Positions 8,273-16,484 of a stretch of DNA of 16,623 nucleotides are shown piece after piece. Source of the DNA: Kordiimonadaceae bacterium (GTDB lineage Bacteria; Pseudomonadota; Alphaproteobacteria; Sphingomonadales; Emcibacteraceae); NCBI GenBank assembly GCA_018699075.1, contig JABIPV010000228.1, forward strand, positions 1 to 16,623, written 5' to 3'. How positions within the stretch are numbered: the stretch's first letter is position 1; each line of letters starts with the position of its first letter. The position numbers were made by a program, and so were the translations under genes. The notes under the pieces are model-generated. The model was not told the DNA's origin. It saw only the letters and a list, made by a program, of their open reading frames with translations, and did no database searches.

Positions 8273-9388
8273 TTATTTGATAGGTTGGCGATTGGCGACC
8301 GCAGTGACAGGTGTGAGTTCGATGCCTTTATCTTGCAAAGTTTCTGCCCAAAGGGCAATTTCTTTAATCGTAAGCGGGGTCGCCCTGGCGAGCCCAACAG
8401 CGGCCCCAAATGTTGTCGCGATCTTTTCAAGTTCTCCAAGTTGACGTTGAATGTCTTCGGAAGTAATGACATTATCAAGATAGCGATCATTCATCGCACG
8501 GGGCATATTTATACGTCGGGCTATACGGGCAGCCATACTAAATCGGGTTGACCGTGCATCCACAAACATAAGACCTCGACTTTGCAAGTCTTCTAATACG
8601 GGTGTAAGTGCTTCTTCTGCTGCGGTAAACTTTGACCCCATATGATTTACCACGCCAACATAGCCACCTACCTGAGAGAGCAACCAATCTAATCTTAAAA
8701 GATTATCTCTGGCGCTGAAGTCTGAAATTAAAGTATGAGGCCCGGGATCGTTATCAGGGTAATTAATCGGCTCTGTTGGAATCATTAGAAGCCCTTCATG
8801 GCCTTTTGCTCGTGCTTTATCCATCCATGTTTGTAAGTTACGTCCATAGGGTGAAAAGGCCAGATTAATTGTTCCCGGCAGGTCATCAATAGCCGCTGTG
8901 CTGCTTTTGGTGTTGAGGCCTATATCCGTAATAATGATAGCGATACGAGAGCCGCTCTCTGATCCTGTATAAGGTCTTGCATATTCTTTCCATGCGATTA
9001 ACCCATCTGGCCCTTGAACTGGCTTCATTCCATTGTCACCTTTGGCCAATAGGTTTTCATTTGGCGCGAGCGATAATGGAAATTGAGTATCCAGTAAGGA
9101 TAATGTCTTCTCATCAATTTGGATTTCAGGTATGGCTGTGGCAGATACTGCAGTTTCTGTTAACGTCGGTTCTTCTGCAGTGGTTTCAGTCGCTACCACT
9201 GCGGGAGCCATTTCTTCAGTAACTGTTTCTACTAACTGTGGTTCTTCAGGGATGGCTTCTGGATCTTCTGAGAAAACTACCCAAGACACAGTAAGGCTTA
9301 ATAAAATAATAATGAAAGCCCACGCCATCAACAAAGGGTTGAGGACTTTTAGTCTGGTTGTCGTCTTTAATTCGGGTTCGTCAGCCAT
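8273..9388 (-). CDS. Divergent polysaccharide deacetylase, membrane-anchored (YibQ-like)
   Basis: A 371-residue envelope protein of the divergent polysaccharide deacetylase family (DUF610/YibQ). A short cytoplasmic tail is followed by one membrane helix at about 19-39. A Glu/Thr/Ala/Pro-rich, low-complexity periplasmic linker runs from about 41 to 90, and the catalytic-type NodB-like barrel from about 147 to 365. Family landmarks are IAIIITDIG (149-157), GHEGLLMIPTEP (196-207), NHMGSKFT (248-255) and MFVDARST (274-281). TDIG and NHMG mark the putative metal site, though activity in this family is not well established. It lies 33 bases after ctpA and is followed by rppH, an arrangement I know from other alphaproteobacteria. 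The ribosome binding site is weak (AGAAA). Confidence 0.88.
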   Translation of the reverse strand: MADEPELKTTTRLKVLNPLLMAWAFIIILLSLTVSWVVFSEDPEAIPEEPQLVETVTEEMAPAVVATETTAEEPTLTETAVSATAIPEIQIDEKTLSLLDTQFPLSLAPNENLLAKGDNGMKPVQGPDGLIAWKEYARPYTGSESGSRIAIIITDIGLNTKSSTAAIDDLPGTINLAFSPYGRNLQTWMDKARAKGHEGLLMIPTEPINYPDNDPGPHTLISDFSARDNLLRLDWLLSQVGGYVGVVNHMGSKFTAAEEALTPVLEDLQSRGLMFVDARSTRFSMAARIARRINMPRAMNDRYLDNVITSEDIQRQLGELEKIATTFGAAVGLARATPLTIKEIALWAETLQDKGIELTPVTAVANRQPIK

Positions 9389-9421
9389 AAGTTTTTTCTA
9401 TTTTAAAACAAGATTATATTA

Positions 9422-10768
9422 TTAATTATTTCTGGCGATTGACATTCCGCGAATAAGATTAAGAGCAAAATTGAGTTGGTAATCTTGTTGTGCTGTCGTC
9501 ATTATTTGCTTTTCTTCTTCTTCCTCTTCTTCTTCAGCGACCTCTTCTTCTTTTGCATCACCTTCGATAAGAGCATCTTGTGTCTTTTCGTCTTCGTCCG
9601 CGTCGTCATCATTGGCATTGGGATTAGCGAGGCTACCACGAAGACTGGCTTCTGTACGCCTGTTTCCTGAATTTTCATTTTCATCTAAGCGCAATTGTTC
9701 AACAACCACATCCGGAACAATGCCTTCCCCTTGAATTGAATTTCCGGAAGGTGTGAAATAATAAGCCGTTGTTAGGCTCATGGCGCCATTTGATGAAAGC
9801 GGCATAACTGTTTGAACGGACCCTTTGCCAAATGATTGGGTGCCTACAATAACCGCTCTTTCATGATCTTGTAATGCACCGGCAACGATTTCTGATGCAG
9901 AGGCGGAACCACCGTTAATTAAAACAACCAGTGATTTGCTCTCAATACTGTCGCCATCACGGGCAGGATAGCGTTGAATATTTTTATCATTTCTCGTACG
10001 CGTTGATACAATTTCACCACGATCAAGAAAAGTGCTTGATACTGAGACAGCTTGATCTAAAAGACCACCGGGATTATTACGAAGATCAAGAACAATACCT
10101 TGCATATTATCACCAAGTTCTTCTTTAATATCAGTTAAAGCATCTCGAAGACCACTTGTTGTTTTTTCAGTGAATGATGAAATTCTAATATATCCAATTT
10201 CATCTTCAATATGGCTACGTACAGATTTTACTTCAATTACGGCACGTTCTAATGTCACTTCTATTACATCTTTTTCGCCTTTACGAACGATTACGATGTC
10301 AATTTCAGATCCCGCTTTACCGCGCATTTTTTCAACGGCTTCGTTCAGTGTAAGACCATTGATTTGTTCACCGTCAATTTTGGTAATATAGTCACCAGAT
10401 TGGAGACCAGCCCGAGATGCCGGCGTATCATCCATTGGCGATACCACAAGAATAACACCTTTATCCATGGTCACTTCAATACCAAGACCGCCGAATTCAC
10501 CGCTGGTCTGGACGCGCATATTATCATAGCGTTTGGTATTTAAATAAGTTGAATGAGGATCAAGTGAGGTAAGCATGCCGTTAATGGCAGCTTCAATAAG
10601 TTCTTCATCATCAACTTCTTTTACATATTGTGAACGAATACGTTCAAAAACATCAGCAAATAAATTAAGTTGATTATATGTTTCTGTTTTCGCTGCGATG
10701 GCGGGCGTCGCTACATTTATACTTATAAATGCAATTATCATTGCAGTCGCTCTAAATAAAGTTCTCAT
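9422..10768 (-). CDS. ctpA: C-terminal processing protease, S41 family
   Basis: A periplasmic serine protease that trims or degrades proteins from the C-terminus; relatives control peptidoglycan hydrolases and their partners. Of 448 residues, about 1-26 form a signal peptide (cleavage after AIA or AIAA). A conserved N-terminal helical region includes GMLTSLDPHSTYLN (64-77), a PDZ domain spans about 85-175, and the S41 core about 185-358. The Ser/Lys dyad is Ser290 in GGSASASE and Lys315 in SFGKGSVQ, with Asp301 matching the third conserved residue; the spacing equals that in E. coli Tsp. GNSIQGEGIVPDV (342-354) closes the core. An unusual acidic tail (about 387-420) contains eight glutamates in a row at 412-419, followed by a helical end. 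GAAAGG at 10779-10784 lies 10 bases before ATG. It follows the EnvC-like gene by 18 bases. Confidence 0.96.
   Translation of the reverse strand: MRTLFRATAMIIAFISINVATPAIAAKTETYNQLNLFADVFERIRSQYVKEVDDEELIEAAINGMLTSLDPHSTYLNTKRYDNMRVQTSGEFGGLGIEVTMDKGVILVVSPMDDTPASRAGLQSGDYITKIDGEQINGLTLNEAVEKMRGKAGSEIDIVIVRKGEKDVIEVTLERAVIEVKSVRSHIEDEIGYIRISSFTEKTTSGLRDALTDIKEELGDNMQGIVLDLRNNPGGLLDQAVSVSSTFLDRGEIVSTRTRNDKNIQRYPARDGDSIESKSLVVLINGGSASASEIVAGALQDHERAVIVGTQSFGKGSVQTVMPLSSNGAMSLTTAYYFTPSGNSIQGEGIVPDVVVEQLRLDENENSGNRRTEASLRGSLANPNANDDDADEDEKTQDALIEGDAKEEEVAEEEEEEEEKQIMTTAQQDYQLNFALNLIRGMSIARNN
9512..9535 (-). repeat. GAA/GAG trinucleotide tract encoding poly-glutamate
   Basis: Eight consecutive glutamate codons (TTC units on plus, interrupted by a single CTC at 9524-9526) form a near-perfect 24-base triplet repeat within the acidic tail of CtpA. 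A shorter run of Glu codons (9542-9550) lies just upstream in the gene. Triplet slippage here would change tail length without shifting the frame. Confidence 0.85.
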
Positions 10769-10786
10769 CTTATTTGTACCTTTCTA

Positions 10787-12046
10787 TCATCGACCACCAC
10801 GGTCCATGGCCATTATCCATGGGACGGGGTTAATCGGCTTACCTTGTTGTCTAAATTCTACATATAGTTTCTGGCGAGAATTAGACGAAGTTTCACTTGC
10901 GGCCATTTGACCTACAGGTTCCCCTTTTAATATCCATTGTCCCACAACGCCATTAATATTTTCCATACCTGCTAAAAGCGTATGATACCCTTCTCCATGG
11001 GCAATGATCAAGAGAAGACCGTAAGTTCTGAAATTTCCTGCAAAAACGACACGCCCTTCATGAGGTGCAATCACCGTAGCACCTTCTCGGGTTTCAATGG
11101 TAATGCCTTTTGATTTTTGCCCTGTTGCGAGTAACTGCCCAAAAACTTGATTAATACTACCTCGCGCTGGTAAAGGGAGAGAACCCTTTGCCTCAGCAAA
11201 ATTTAGATTTCCTTGAGGCAAAGAAACCAAAGGTGTACTCGCCCTTGATTGAGCGCTGTCTGGACGGTCTTTTAAGTTTAATGCTGCCACTCTTGCGGCT
11301 TCTTCACGGACATTGATTTCATTTTCAATTTGGGCTATAAGTTCTTGTAAATCAACAGCATTTTCAGCAAATTTCTTTAATTTATCACGTTCTTGTTTGG
11401 TCGCAATCTCTAATTTTTTTTGTTGCTCAACGCGTCTTTTTAGAAGGTCATCAATATCATTATTAGAGATAATAAGTTTGGTAAGTTCGCTTTTTAATTC
11501 AATATTTTGCTCAGTGATATCCCGTCTAACACTGTTTAATTCGCTCAAGTCATCTTCTAATATATCTGCTCGGCCTTTGAGATCGGGTAAAATAACTTTT
11601 AAGAGCGATGTGGTTCTTAATGTATTTATGGCTTCATTGGGTTTAAAGGCGACGACGCTGGTCTTTTGTACGCTTAACCTTTGCATGGCACCTAACGTCG
11701 CGGCCATTTCAAATGTTTTGGCTTTTAAATTTTGTTCTAAGAGTTTTTCGGATTCGTGAAGTTCGCGCAAGTGCGATTCTTTTTCATAGACATCATCTTC
11801 TATCGCCTGGATCTTTGCGGCTGATTTAATGAGCTCCCTTTGGATGTTGCTGACCTCAACACCTATTTTACGGGCTTCTATTTCGAAATTTTGTGCTTTT
11901 TCAGAAGTTTCCTCGATTTGCTTTTTTATACTATCTAGTCTTTCATTATTTTCTAATTTGTCATTGCGAATTTGCGCATTTACATTTTGACATAAAACAA
12001 ACAACATTAATGATGCGGTTAAGATTAGCCGCACTTTTTCTATCAT
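10787..12046 (-). CDS. envC: EnvC-like murein hydrolase activator, degenerate LytM
   Basis: An exported 419-residue coiled-coil protein with a C-terminal LytM/M23-type domain, the layout of EnvC, which activates cell-wall amidases during division. The signal peptide is about 1-24 (cleavage after VNA). Heptad-rich coiled coil occupies about 30-255, a Pro/Ser linker about 260-287, and the LytM domain about 290-412. The zinc-ligand positions of active M23 peptidases appear substituted: the HxGxD motif reads SKGIT (312-316), the HL motif region reads LLAGM (357-361), and the final HxE position reads YVE (395-397). This supports a regulatory, non-enzymatic role, as in EnvC. The gene lies 36 bases after gpmI and 18 bases before ctpA. 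No strong ribosome binding site is visible before the ATG. The symbol is given by architecture and synteny. Confidence 0.88.
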   Translation of the reverse strand: MIEKVRLILTASLMLFVLCQNVNAQIRNDKLENNERLDSIKKQIEETSEKAQNFEIEARKIGVEVSNIQRELIKSAAKIQAIEDDVYEKESHLRELHESEKLLEQNLKAKTFEMAATLGAMQRLSVQKTSVVAFKPNEAINTLRTTSLLKVILPDLKGRADILEDDLSELNSVRRDITEQNIELKSELTKLIISNNDIDDLLKRRVEQQKKLEIATKQERDKLKKFAENAVDLQELIAQIENEINVREEAARVAALNLKDRPDSAQSRASTPLVSLPQGNLNFAEAKGSLPLPARGSINQVFGQLLATGQKSKGITIETREGATVIAPHEGRVVFAGNFRTYGLLLIIAHGEGYHTLLAGMENINGVVGQWILKGEPVGQMAASETSSNSRQKLYVEFRQQGKPINPVPWIMAMDRGGR

Positions 12047-12082
12047 TTTGTTTGTTATATGACTTGTAATTATCTTACATCC

Positions 12083-13639
12083 TTAAGAGTTGTTGAAATT
12101 AATCAGGCTTTGTCCTGTCATGGCCGTTGGTTGATCCAGTCCCATGATGGATAATATAGTTGGCGCAACATCGCATAGTGCGCCGTCATTCAAAGTTAAT
12201 TTCTTGGCTTGTTCGTTGATCAAAATTGCAGGAACCAAGTTTGTCGTATGGGCGGTATGCGGAGCACCTGTCGTGGGATCCTTCATTAATTCTATATTTC
12301 CGTGATCCGCAATAATCAGCATTGATCCGTTGATTTTTTCTAAAGCTTCGCGCAGACGGCCAAGACTATTATCGATGGTTTCAACGGCTTTTAAAGCCGC
12401 GTCTAATATGCCCGTGTGGCCGACCATGTCTGGATTGGCAAAATTGACAACGATCAAATCAAATTTATCTGATAAAATTGCATCCACTAATTTGTCAGTT
12501 ACTTCAGGTGCGGACATTTCCGGTTTTAAGTTATAAGTCGGCACATCCGGAGACGGAATTAGAATACGTTCTTCGCCTTTATACAAATCTTCGTTACCGC
12601 CGTTAAAAAAGAAAGTTACATGGGCAAATTTTTCTGTTTCGGCAATGCGGAGTTGATTTAACCCTTGACGGGAAACAATCTCGCCCAATGTGTCTATTAA
12701 GGCGGCTGTGGGAAATAAACAATCCATATGGTGGCTTAAGGCGTCAGAATATTTAGTCATGCCTAACTTAGAAACAAAGTTAATATTCTGCGGTTTTTCG
12801 AAACCATCAAATATGGGGTCAACAAAGCTCGTCATAATTTCACGGGCGCGGTCAGAACGGAAGTTAGCCATGACAATGGCGTCGCCATCCTTCATTCCTG
12901 CGTAATCTGCAATAATGCTGGGTTCAATGAACTCATCGGTCAGGTCAGCGGCGTATGCTTGTTCTATGGCATTAAGTGCGTTTGAAACGGTTTTTCCTTG
13001 CGCGATGCTCATGGCATTATGGGCTTTTATTACTCTGTCCCAACGATTGTCGCGGTCCATGGCGAAATATCGACCGCAAATGGTTGCCATAGAAACATTT
13101 TTTAATTCTGCAATTTCGCTTTCAAATTTTTCAATAAACTTCTCGGCACTTTTTGGTGGAACATCGCGACCATCGGTAAATCCATGTATGGCGACTTTAA
13201 TGCCAGCTTCATTATAAACACGGGCAAGGCCGATCATATGGTCTTGGTGGCTATGAACGCCTCCCGGGGATAAAAGGCCTAAAATATGGCAGGTGCCCCT
13301 ACTTGTTTTTAATGCAGCAATAGACTCTTTTAAACACTCGATATCATTAATTTCATTTTTGGCAATAGCGTAATCAATGCGGGGGAGTTCTTGTTTCACG
13401 ACCCTTCCACCGCCAATATTCATATGGCCCACTTCAGAGTTACCCATTTGTCCGTCAGGAAGGCCTACTGCAATACCAGATGTTTTAAGGCGCGCTTCGG
13501 GAAAATCAGTGACAATTTTATCATAATGAGGAGTATTCGCCATAATGATAGCGTTATTTTCGCTCTCTTCACGAGCACCCCATCCGTCCAAGATGCAGAG
13601 AACAGCGGGTTTTGTCGGCTTTAGTGTCATATTCGTCAT
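12083..13639 (-). CDS. gpmI: 2,3-bisphosphoglycerate-independent phosphoglycerate mutase
   Basis: Interconverts 3-phosphoglycerate and 2-phosphoglycerate in glycolysis and gluconeogenesis, using a phosphoserine intermediate and two Mn ions in the alkaline phosphatase fold. The 518 residues match the family length. Metal and catalytic residues are visible: Asp18 in LDGWG, nucleophile Ser68 in GNSEVGH, Asp404 and His408 in NPDMVGH, Asp445-His446 in ADHGN, and His464 in PHTAH. HSHQDH (129-134) and GFTDGRD (153-159) are substrate-site motifs of the inserted phosphotransferase domain. A second in-frame ATG lies three codons downstream (13630), and neither start has a strong ribosome binding site. 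The 72-base gap to rlmH is the largest in the minus-strand array. Identification is firm. Confidence 0.97.
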   Translation of the reverse strand: MTNMTLKPTKPAVLCILDGWGAREESENNAIIMANTPHYDKIVTDFPEARLKTSGIAVGLPDGQMGNSEVGHMNIGGGRVVKQELPRIDYAIAKNEINDIECLKESIAALKTSRGTCHILGLLSPGGVHSHQDHMIGLARVYNEAGIKVAIHGFTDGRDVPPKSAEKFIEKFESEIAELKNVSMATICGRYFAMDRDNRWDRVIKAHNAMSIAQGKTVSNALNAIEQAYAADLTDEFIEPSIIADYAGMKDGDAIVMANFRSDRAREIMTSFVDPIFDGFEKPQNINFVSKLGMTKYSDALSHHMDCLFPTAALIDTLGEIVSRQGLNQLRIAETEKFAHVTFFFNGGNEDLYKGEERILIPSPDVPTYNLKPEMSAPEVTDKLVDAILSDKFDLIVVNFANPDMVGHTGILDAALKAVETIDNSLGRLREALEKINGSMLIIADHGNIELMKDPTTGAPHTAHTTNLVPAILINEQAKKLTLNDGALCDVAPTILSIMGLDQPTAMTGQSLINFNNS

Positions 13640-13711
13640 GTTTTTCAGTATACTATGGTTTATTTTAGAAGGAAAATATAAAGCGATTTGATTAATGCAA
13701 AGTGAATAAAG

Positions 13712-14170
13712 CTAATCTTTATGATAAGGATGTCCTTGCAATATGGTCGACGCGCGGTAGAGCTGTTCCGACAGCATTGCCCGAACCATCAAATGGGGCC
13801 AGGTCATAGCACCAAATGATATCAGCTGATTTGCCCGTGTTTTAACTTTATCATCATAACCATCAGCACCTCCGATTAGGAACACTAGATTAGTTATTCC
13901 TTGATCTTGCCATGTTCGAATTTTTTGTGCAAAAGAAGTACTGCGCATTTCTTTTCCCCGTTCATCAAGCGCCACGACTGTGGCTCCTTCAGGGATGGCA
14001 TTAAGCAAGAGCTCACCTTCACGGGCCATGCGCTCGGCCCCTTTTAAGGGTCGCTTTTCTTCCACTTCAATGACTTTAACATTCCAAGGGCAGCGTTTTA
14101 AGTATGTATTCATTAAGTCATTTTCGGGGCTTTTTTTCATTCGGCCAACGGCAATGATCAATAAATTCAT
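13712..14170 (-). CDS. rlmH: 23S rRNA pseudouridine-1915 N3-methyltransferase
   Basis: A SPOUT-class methyltransferase that methylates pseudouridine 1915 in helix 69 of 23S rRNA on assembled 70S ribosomes, using S-adenosylmethionine. At 152 residues it is close to the 155 of E. coli. Conserved stretches are LDERGKEMRS (68-77), the cofactor loop FLIGGADG (97-104), and the trefoil-knot C-terminus from His126 through MLSEQLYRA to HPYHKD at the end. The ATG overlaps the rsfS stop by four bases (ATGA), so the two are translationally coupled, joining two ribosome-related functions. The order rsfS-rlmH is widespread in bacteria. Confidence 0.97.
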   Translation of the reverse strand: MNLLIIAVGRMKKSPENDLMNTYLKRCPWNVKVIEVEEKRPLKGAERMAREGELLLNAIPEGATVVALDERGKEMRSTSFAQKIRTWQDQGITNLVFLIGGADGYDDKVKTRANQLISFGAMTWPHLMVRAMLSEQLYRASTILQGHPYHKD

Positions 14171-14616
14171 ACTTGTTCTGTGGTTTCTCGAGCGTCCGCG
14201 TCTTCTGCAATATCGGCATCAGATGGCAGCATTTTATCCGGGGTAAAATCAGCAGACCACATTTTTTCCAGATTGTAAAAACTGCGTACTTCTGGACGGA
14301 ATATGTGGATGATGATATTTCCTGCGTCGAGAAGAACCCAATCCGCTTTTTCCATGCCTTCTAATTTACAGCCGTCACCGGTTAAATGCTTAAGTTTTCG
14401 GTATAGATGATCGGCGATGGCGGAAACCTGACGGTTAGACCGGCCAGTGGCGATTACCATCGAATCGGCGATGCTTGTTTTGCCTACCAGATCAATTTGT
14501 ATGATATCTTCTGCTTTATCGTCTTCCAAAGAATTGATAACGAATTCTTGAAGTTCTGCCGTTGAGAGTGGCGCCTCTGGACTTTTTGTGTCCTGTAACT
14601 CTGATGTGTCTTGCAC
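14167..14616 (-). CDS. rsfS: Ribosomal silencing factor
   Basis: RsfS/Iojap protein, which binds L14 of the large subunit and blocks subunit joining to damp translation under starvation. The domain spans about 18-122 of 149 residues, with DLVGKTSIADSMVIATG (42-58), SNRQVSAIAD (60-69), ADWVLLDAGNIIIHIF (91-106) and YNLEKMW (114-120). The acidic C-terminal tail (about 125-149) is variable. The start is GTG at 14616, since no in-frame ATG lies between the nadD stop and the conserved domain. The GAGG upstream is about 14 bases away, longer than usual, so the exact start is less sure than the identity. The gene overlaps rlmH by four bases and follows nadD by 26. Confidence 0.95.
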   Translation of the reverse strand: MQDTSELQDTKSPEAPLSTAELQEFVINSLEDDKAEDIIQIDLVGKTSIADSMVIATGRSNRQVSAIADHLYRKLKHLTGDGCKLEGMEKADWVLLDAGNIIIHIFRPEVRSFYNLEKMWSADFTPDKMLPSDADIAEDADARETTEQV

Positions 14617-14642
14617 TTTAAAGTATGTAACCTCTTGTTTTA

Positions 14643-15218
14643 CTATAATTTATTACGTAATTCTGTTGATGACGCGGGGTTATTGTTTTCGAAGCAATAT
14701 ACCCAGGCCGGTGGTTTTCTTTCGTATAACGTGTGTGCTTCGCTTTCGTCAATGCGGTATTTAATTAAATACTTGGCGGCAACGCTTTCAAAACTTGGCT
14801 TAGAATAACTTGGTCGGTTAAAAATCGCAAACGGAACTGTTTCTGCGATTTTTTTCCAGTCTTTCCATTGGTCAAACTGGGTCAAATTATCCGCACCCAT
14901 TAACCAAATAAATTGGGTTTCAGGATGAGATTTATTTAATTCTAATAATGTGTCGATTGTATAACGTGTTTCTAGTTTCTTTTCTATATCTGAAATGATA
15001 ATTCGTTCATCTGAAGTAATTTTCTCGGCACTTTCAAACCGCTTCTCGAAAGATGCCATATTTGCCTCGCTTTTAAGCGGATTTCCCGGACTGACCAGCC
15101 ACCAGACATAATCCAGGCCTAATCGTTCGAGGGCCGTTAAGCTAATCTCAAGGTGGCCAGAATGGGCAGGATTGAAAGACCCACCGAGAAGGCCTATTTT
15201 AGGGCCTTGTTTGTCCAT
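14643..15218 (-). CDS. nadD: Nicotinate mononucleotide adenylyltransferase
   Basis: Adenylates nicotinate mononucleotide to nicotinate adenine dinucleotide, a late step of NAD synthesis. The 191-residue protein has the nucleotidyltransferase motif GGSFNPAHSGH at 12-22, WLVSPGNPLK at 40-49, RYTIDTL at 85-91, WLMGADNL at 105-112, and the C-terminal ATP-binding motif SSTELR at 183-188. The ATG at 15218 is the only possible one: an in-frame TAA lies three codons upstream, and no other ATG precedes the first motif. It lies inside the 3' end of proA (20-base overlap in another frame), with a ribosome binding site unusually close to the start. Followed by rsfS, as in many bacteria. Confidence 0.95.
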   Translation of the reverse strand: MDKQGPKIGLLGGSFNPAHSGHLEISLTALERLGLDYVWWLVSPGNPLKSEANMASFEKRFESAEKITSDERIIISDIEKKLETRYTIDTLLELNKSHPETQFIWLMGADNLTQFDQWKDWKKIAETVPFAIFNRPSYSKPSFESVAAKYLIKYRIDESEAHTLYERKPPAWVYCFENNNPASSTELRNKL

Positions 15219-16467
15219 TTCCTCTTACCTGATATTTATAACTTGTTAATTGTTCGACACCAACGGGGCCCCGAGCATGCATTTTTCCTGTAGAAATGCC
15301 AATTTCTGCACCCATACCAAACTCACCGCCATCTGCATATTGTGTAGAGGCGTTATGAATGACGATGGCGCTGTCCACATGATTTAGGAACTTTTCTGCA
15401 TTTTCTGCATTTTCGGTAATGATGCTATCCGTATGCTGTGAGCCGTATGTTGCAATATGATCAATGGCGCCATCAACTCCATCAACTATTTTTACGGAAA
15501 TAATAGCGTCTAAATATTCTGTGCCCCAATCTTCTTCTGTGGCGAGGGTGGCCTTAGCAAATTTGGTCACTACATTTTTATAGCCGCGAATTTCGCAGCC
15601 TTCTTTGTCAAGCGCGTCTAAAATAGCAGGCATATGGCTATCGGCTACTTTTTGATCTATTAACAATGTTTCCGCTGAACCACAAATGCCAGTACGGCGT
15701 AATTTAGCATTTAAGGTAATACTTACGGCTTTATCCAAGTCGGCATATTCATCCACATAAACATGACAAATGCCGTCAAGGTGAGCCATAACTGGAACAC
15801 GGCTGTCATTTTGCACGCGTTCGATTAGCGATTTGCCGCCGCGTGGGACGATGATATCAACATAATCGGATAATTTTAGTAATTCACCTACTGCAGAACG
15901 ATCCTGGGTCGGGATTAGCTGAATGGCGGCTTCGGGCAACCCAGCTTCTTTTAGGCCGCTCACCAAGCAGCTGTGAATTGTTCTGCTTGAATGGGCGCTT
16001 TCACTGCCGCAGCGTAATATTGATGCATTTCCGGACTTTAAACATAAAATCCCCGCGTCGGCTGTTACATTAGGACGCGATTCAAATATGACGCCGATGA
16101 CGCCAAGGGGCACGCGAACTTTTGAAATTTCTAAACCGTTTGGGCGGATGTTGGTGTCGATTACATCACCAATTGGATCTTTTAGTTTTGCAATATCCTC
16201 AATACTTTGGGCGATGGCTTCGATCCGATTTTCATCCAATAGCAATCGGTCGAGCATAGAACCCGATAAACCTCGATCTATCGCGATATCCATGTCTTTT
16301 TTATTGGCATTTAAAATATCATCTTTTGAAAGTCTAATAGATTTGGCCGCAGCGATTAAAGCCGCATTTTTATCATTTGCAGATGTAAGCGCTAAAGCCT
16401 TTGAAGCATGTTTTGCTTTCTTGCCAATTTCAAGCATCATTTGTTTGATGTTATTTTCGTTATTCAT
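15199..16467 (-). CDS. proA: Gamma-glutamyl phosphate reductase
   Basis: The second enzyme of proline synthesis, an NADPH-dependent reductase of the aldehyde dehydrogenase superfamily that turns gamma-glutamyl phosphate into glutamate semialdehyde. The 422 residues match the family. Landmarks are PLGVIGVIFESRPNV (120-134), LKSGNASILRCGSES (143-157), DIIVPRGG (204-211), HLDGICHVYVD (229-239), catalytic Cys262 in RRTGICGSAE, and the C-terminal SYKYQVRGNGQTRP (409-422). The ATG at 16467 lies 17 bases after the proB stop, with a modest GAGAAA just upstream. ProA works in complex with ProB, which channels the unstable phosphate intermediate, and the adjacency fits this. Confidence 0.97.
   Translation of the reverse strand: MNNENNIKQMMLEIGKKAKHASKALALTSANDKNAALIAAAKSIRLSKDDILNANKKDMDIAIDRGLSGSMLDRLLLDENRIEAIAQSIEDIAKLKDPIGDVIDTNIRPNGLEISKVRVPLGVIGVIFESRPNVTADAGILCLKSGNASILRCGSESAHSSRTIHSCLVSGLKEAGLPEAAIQLIPTQDRSAVGELLKLSDYVDIIVPRGGKSLIERVQNDSRVPVMAHLDGICHVYVDEYADLDKAVSITLNAKLRRTGICGSAETLLIDQKVADSHMPAILDALDKEGCEIRGYKNVVTKFAKATLATEEDWGTEYLDAIISVKIVDGVDGAIDHIATYGSQHTDSIITENAENAEKFLNHVDSAIVIHNASTQYADGGEFGMGAEIGISTGKMHARGPVGVEQLTSYKYQVRGNGQTRP
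15220..15225 (-). promoter_or_regulatory. Closely spaced ribosome binding site of nadD
   Basis: AGAGGA on the minus strand, inside the 3' end of proA, ends one base before the nadD ATG; its AGG core is only two bases away. This is tighter than the usual 5-9 bases. Because no other start is possible, nadD translation probably relies on coupling to ribosomes finishing proA. Confidence 0.5.
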
Positions 16468-16484
16468 AATTTTCTCATGCCTTT

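Noticed and set aside
8260..8490. A 77-codon upstream extension of the rppH frame giving a 232-residue protein
   Set aside because: It lies wholly within the deacetylase coding region in another frame, has no Nudix or signal features, and the known RppH N-terminus (YRPCAG) begins a few residues after the ATG at 8259/8262.
9476..9670. A Phe/Leu-rich small hydrophobic frame on plus
   Set aside because: It is produced by reading the GAA/GAG repeat of ctpA on the opposite strand (TTC gives Phe). It is not an independent membrane peptide.
11313..11759. A 148-codon open frame on plus opposite the EnvC-like gene
   Set aside because: It is antisense to the coiled-coil region. Its Ser/Phe/Leu-rich composition is the reverse-strand image of Lys/Glu/Asn-rich codons, with no motif and no supporting start.
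13640..13711. Terminator or riboswitch in the largest minus-strand gap
   Set aside because: No GC-rich inverted repeat or U-tract is visible; only an 8-base AT palindrome (13647-13654), too weak for a hairpin.
16464..16478. A five-codon ATG mini-frame overlapping the proA start on minus
   Set aside because: It could be a leader peptide, but it is very short, has no regulatory hairpin, and sits in a 17-base intergenic gap. It is most likely chance.
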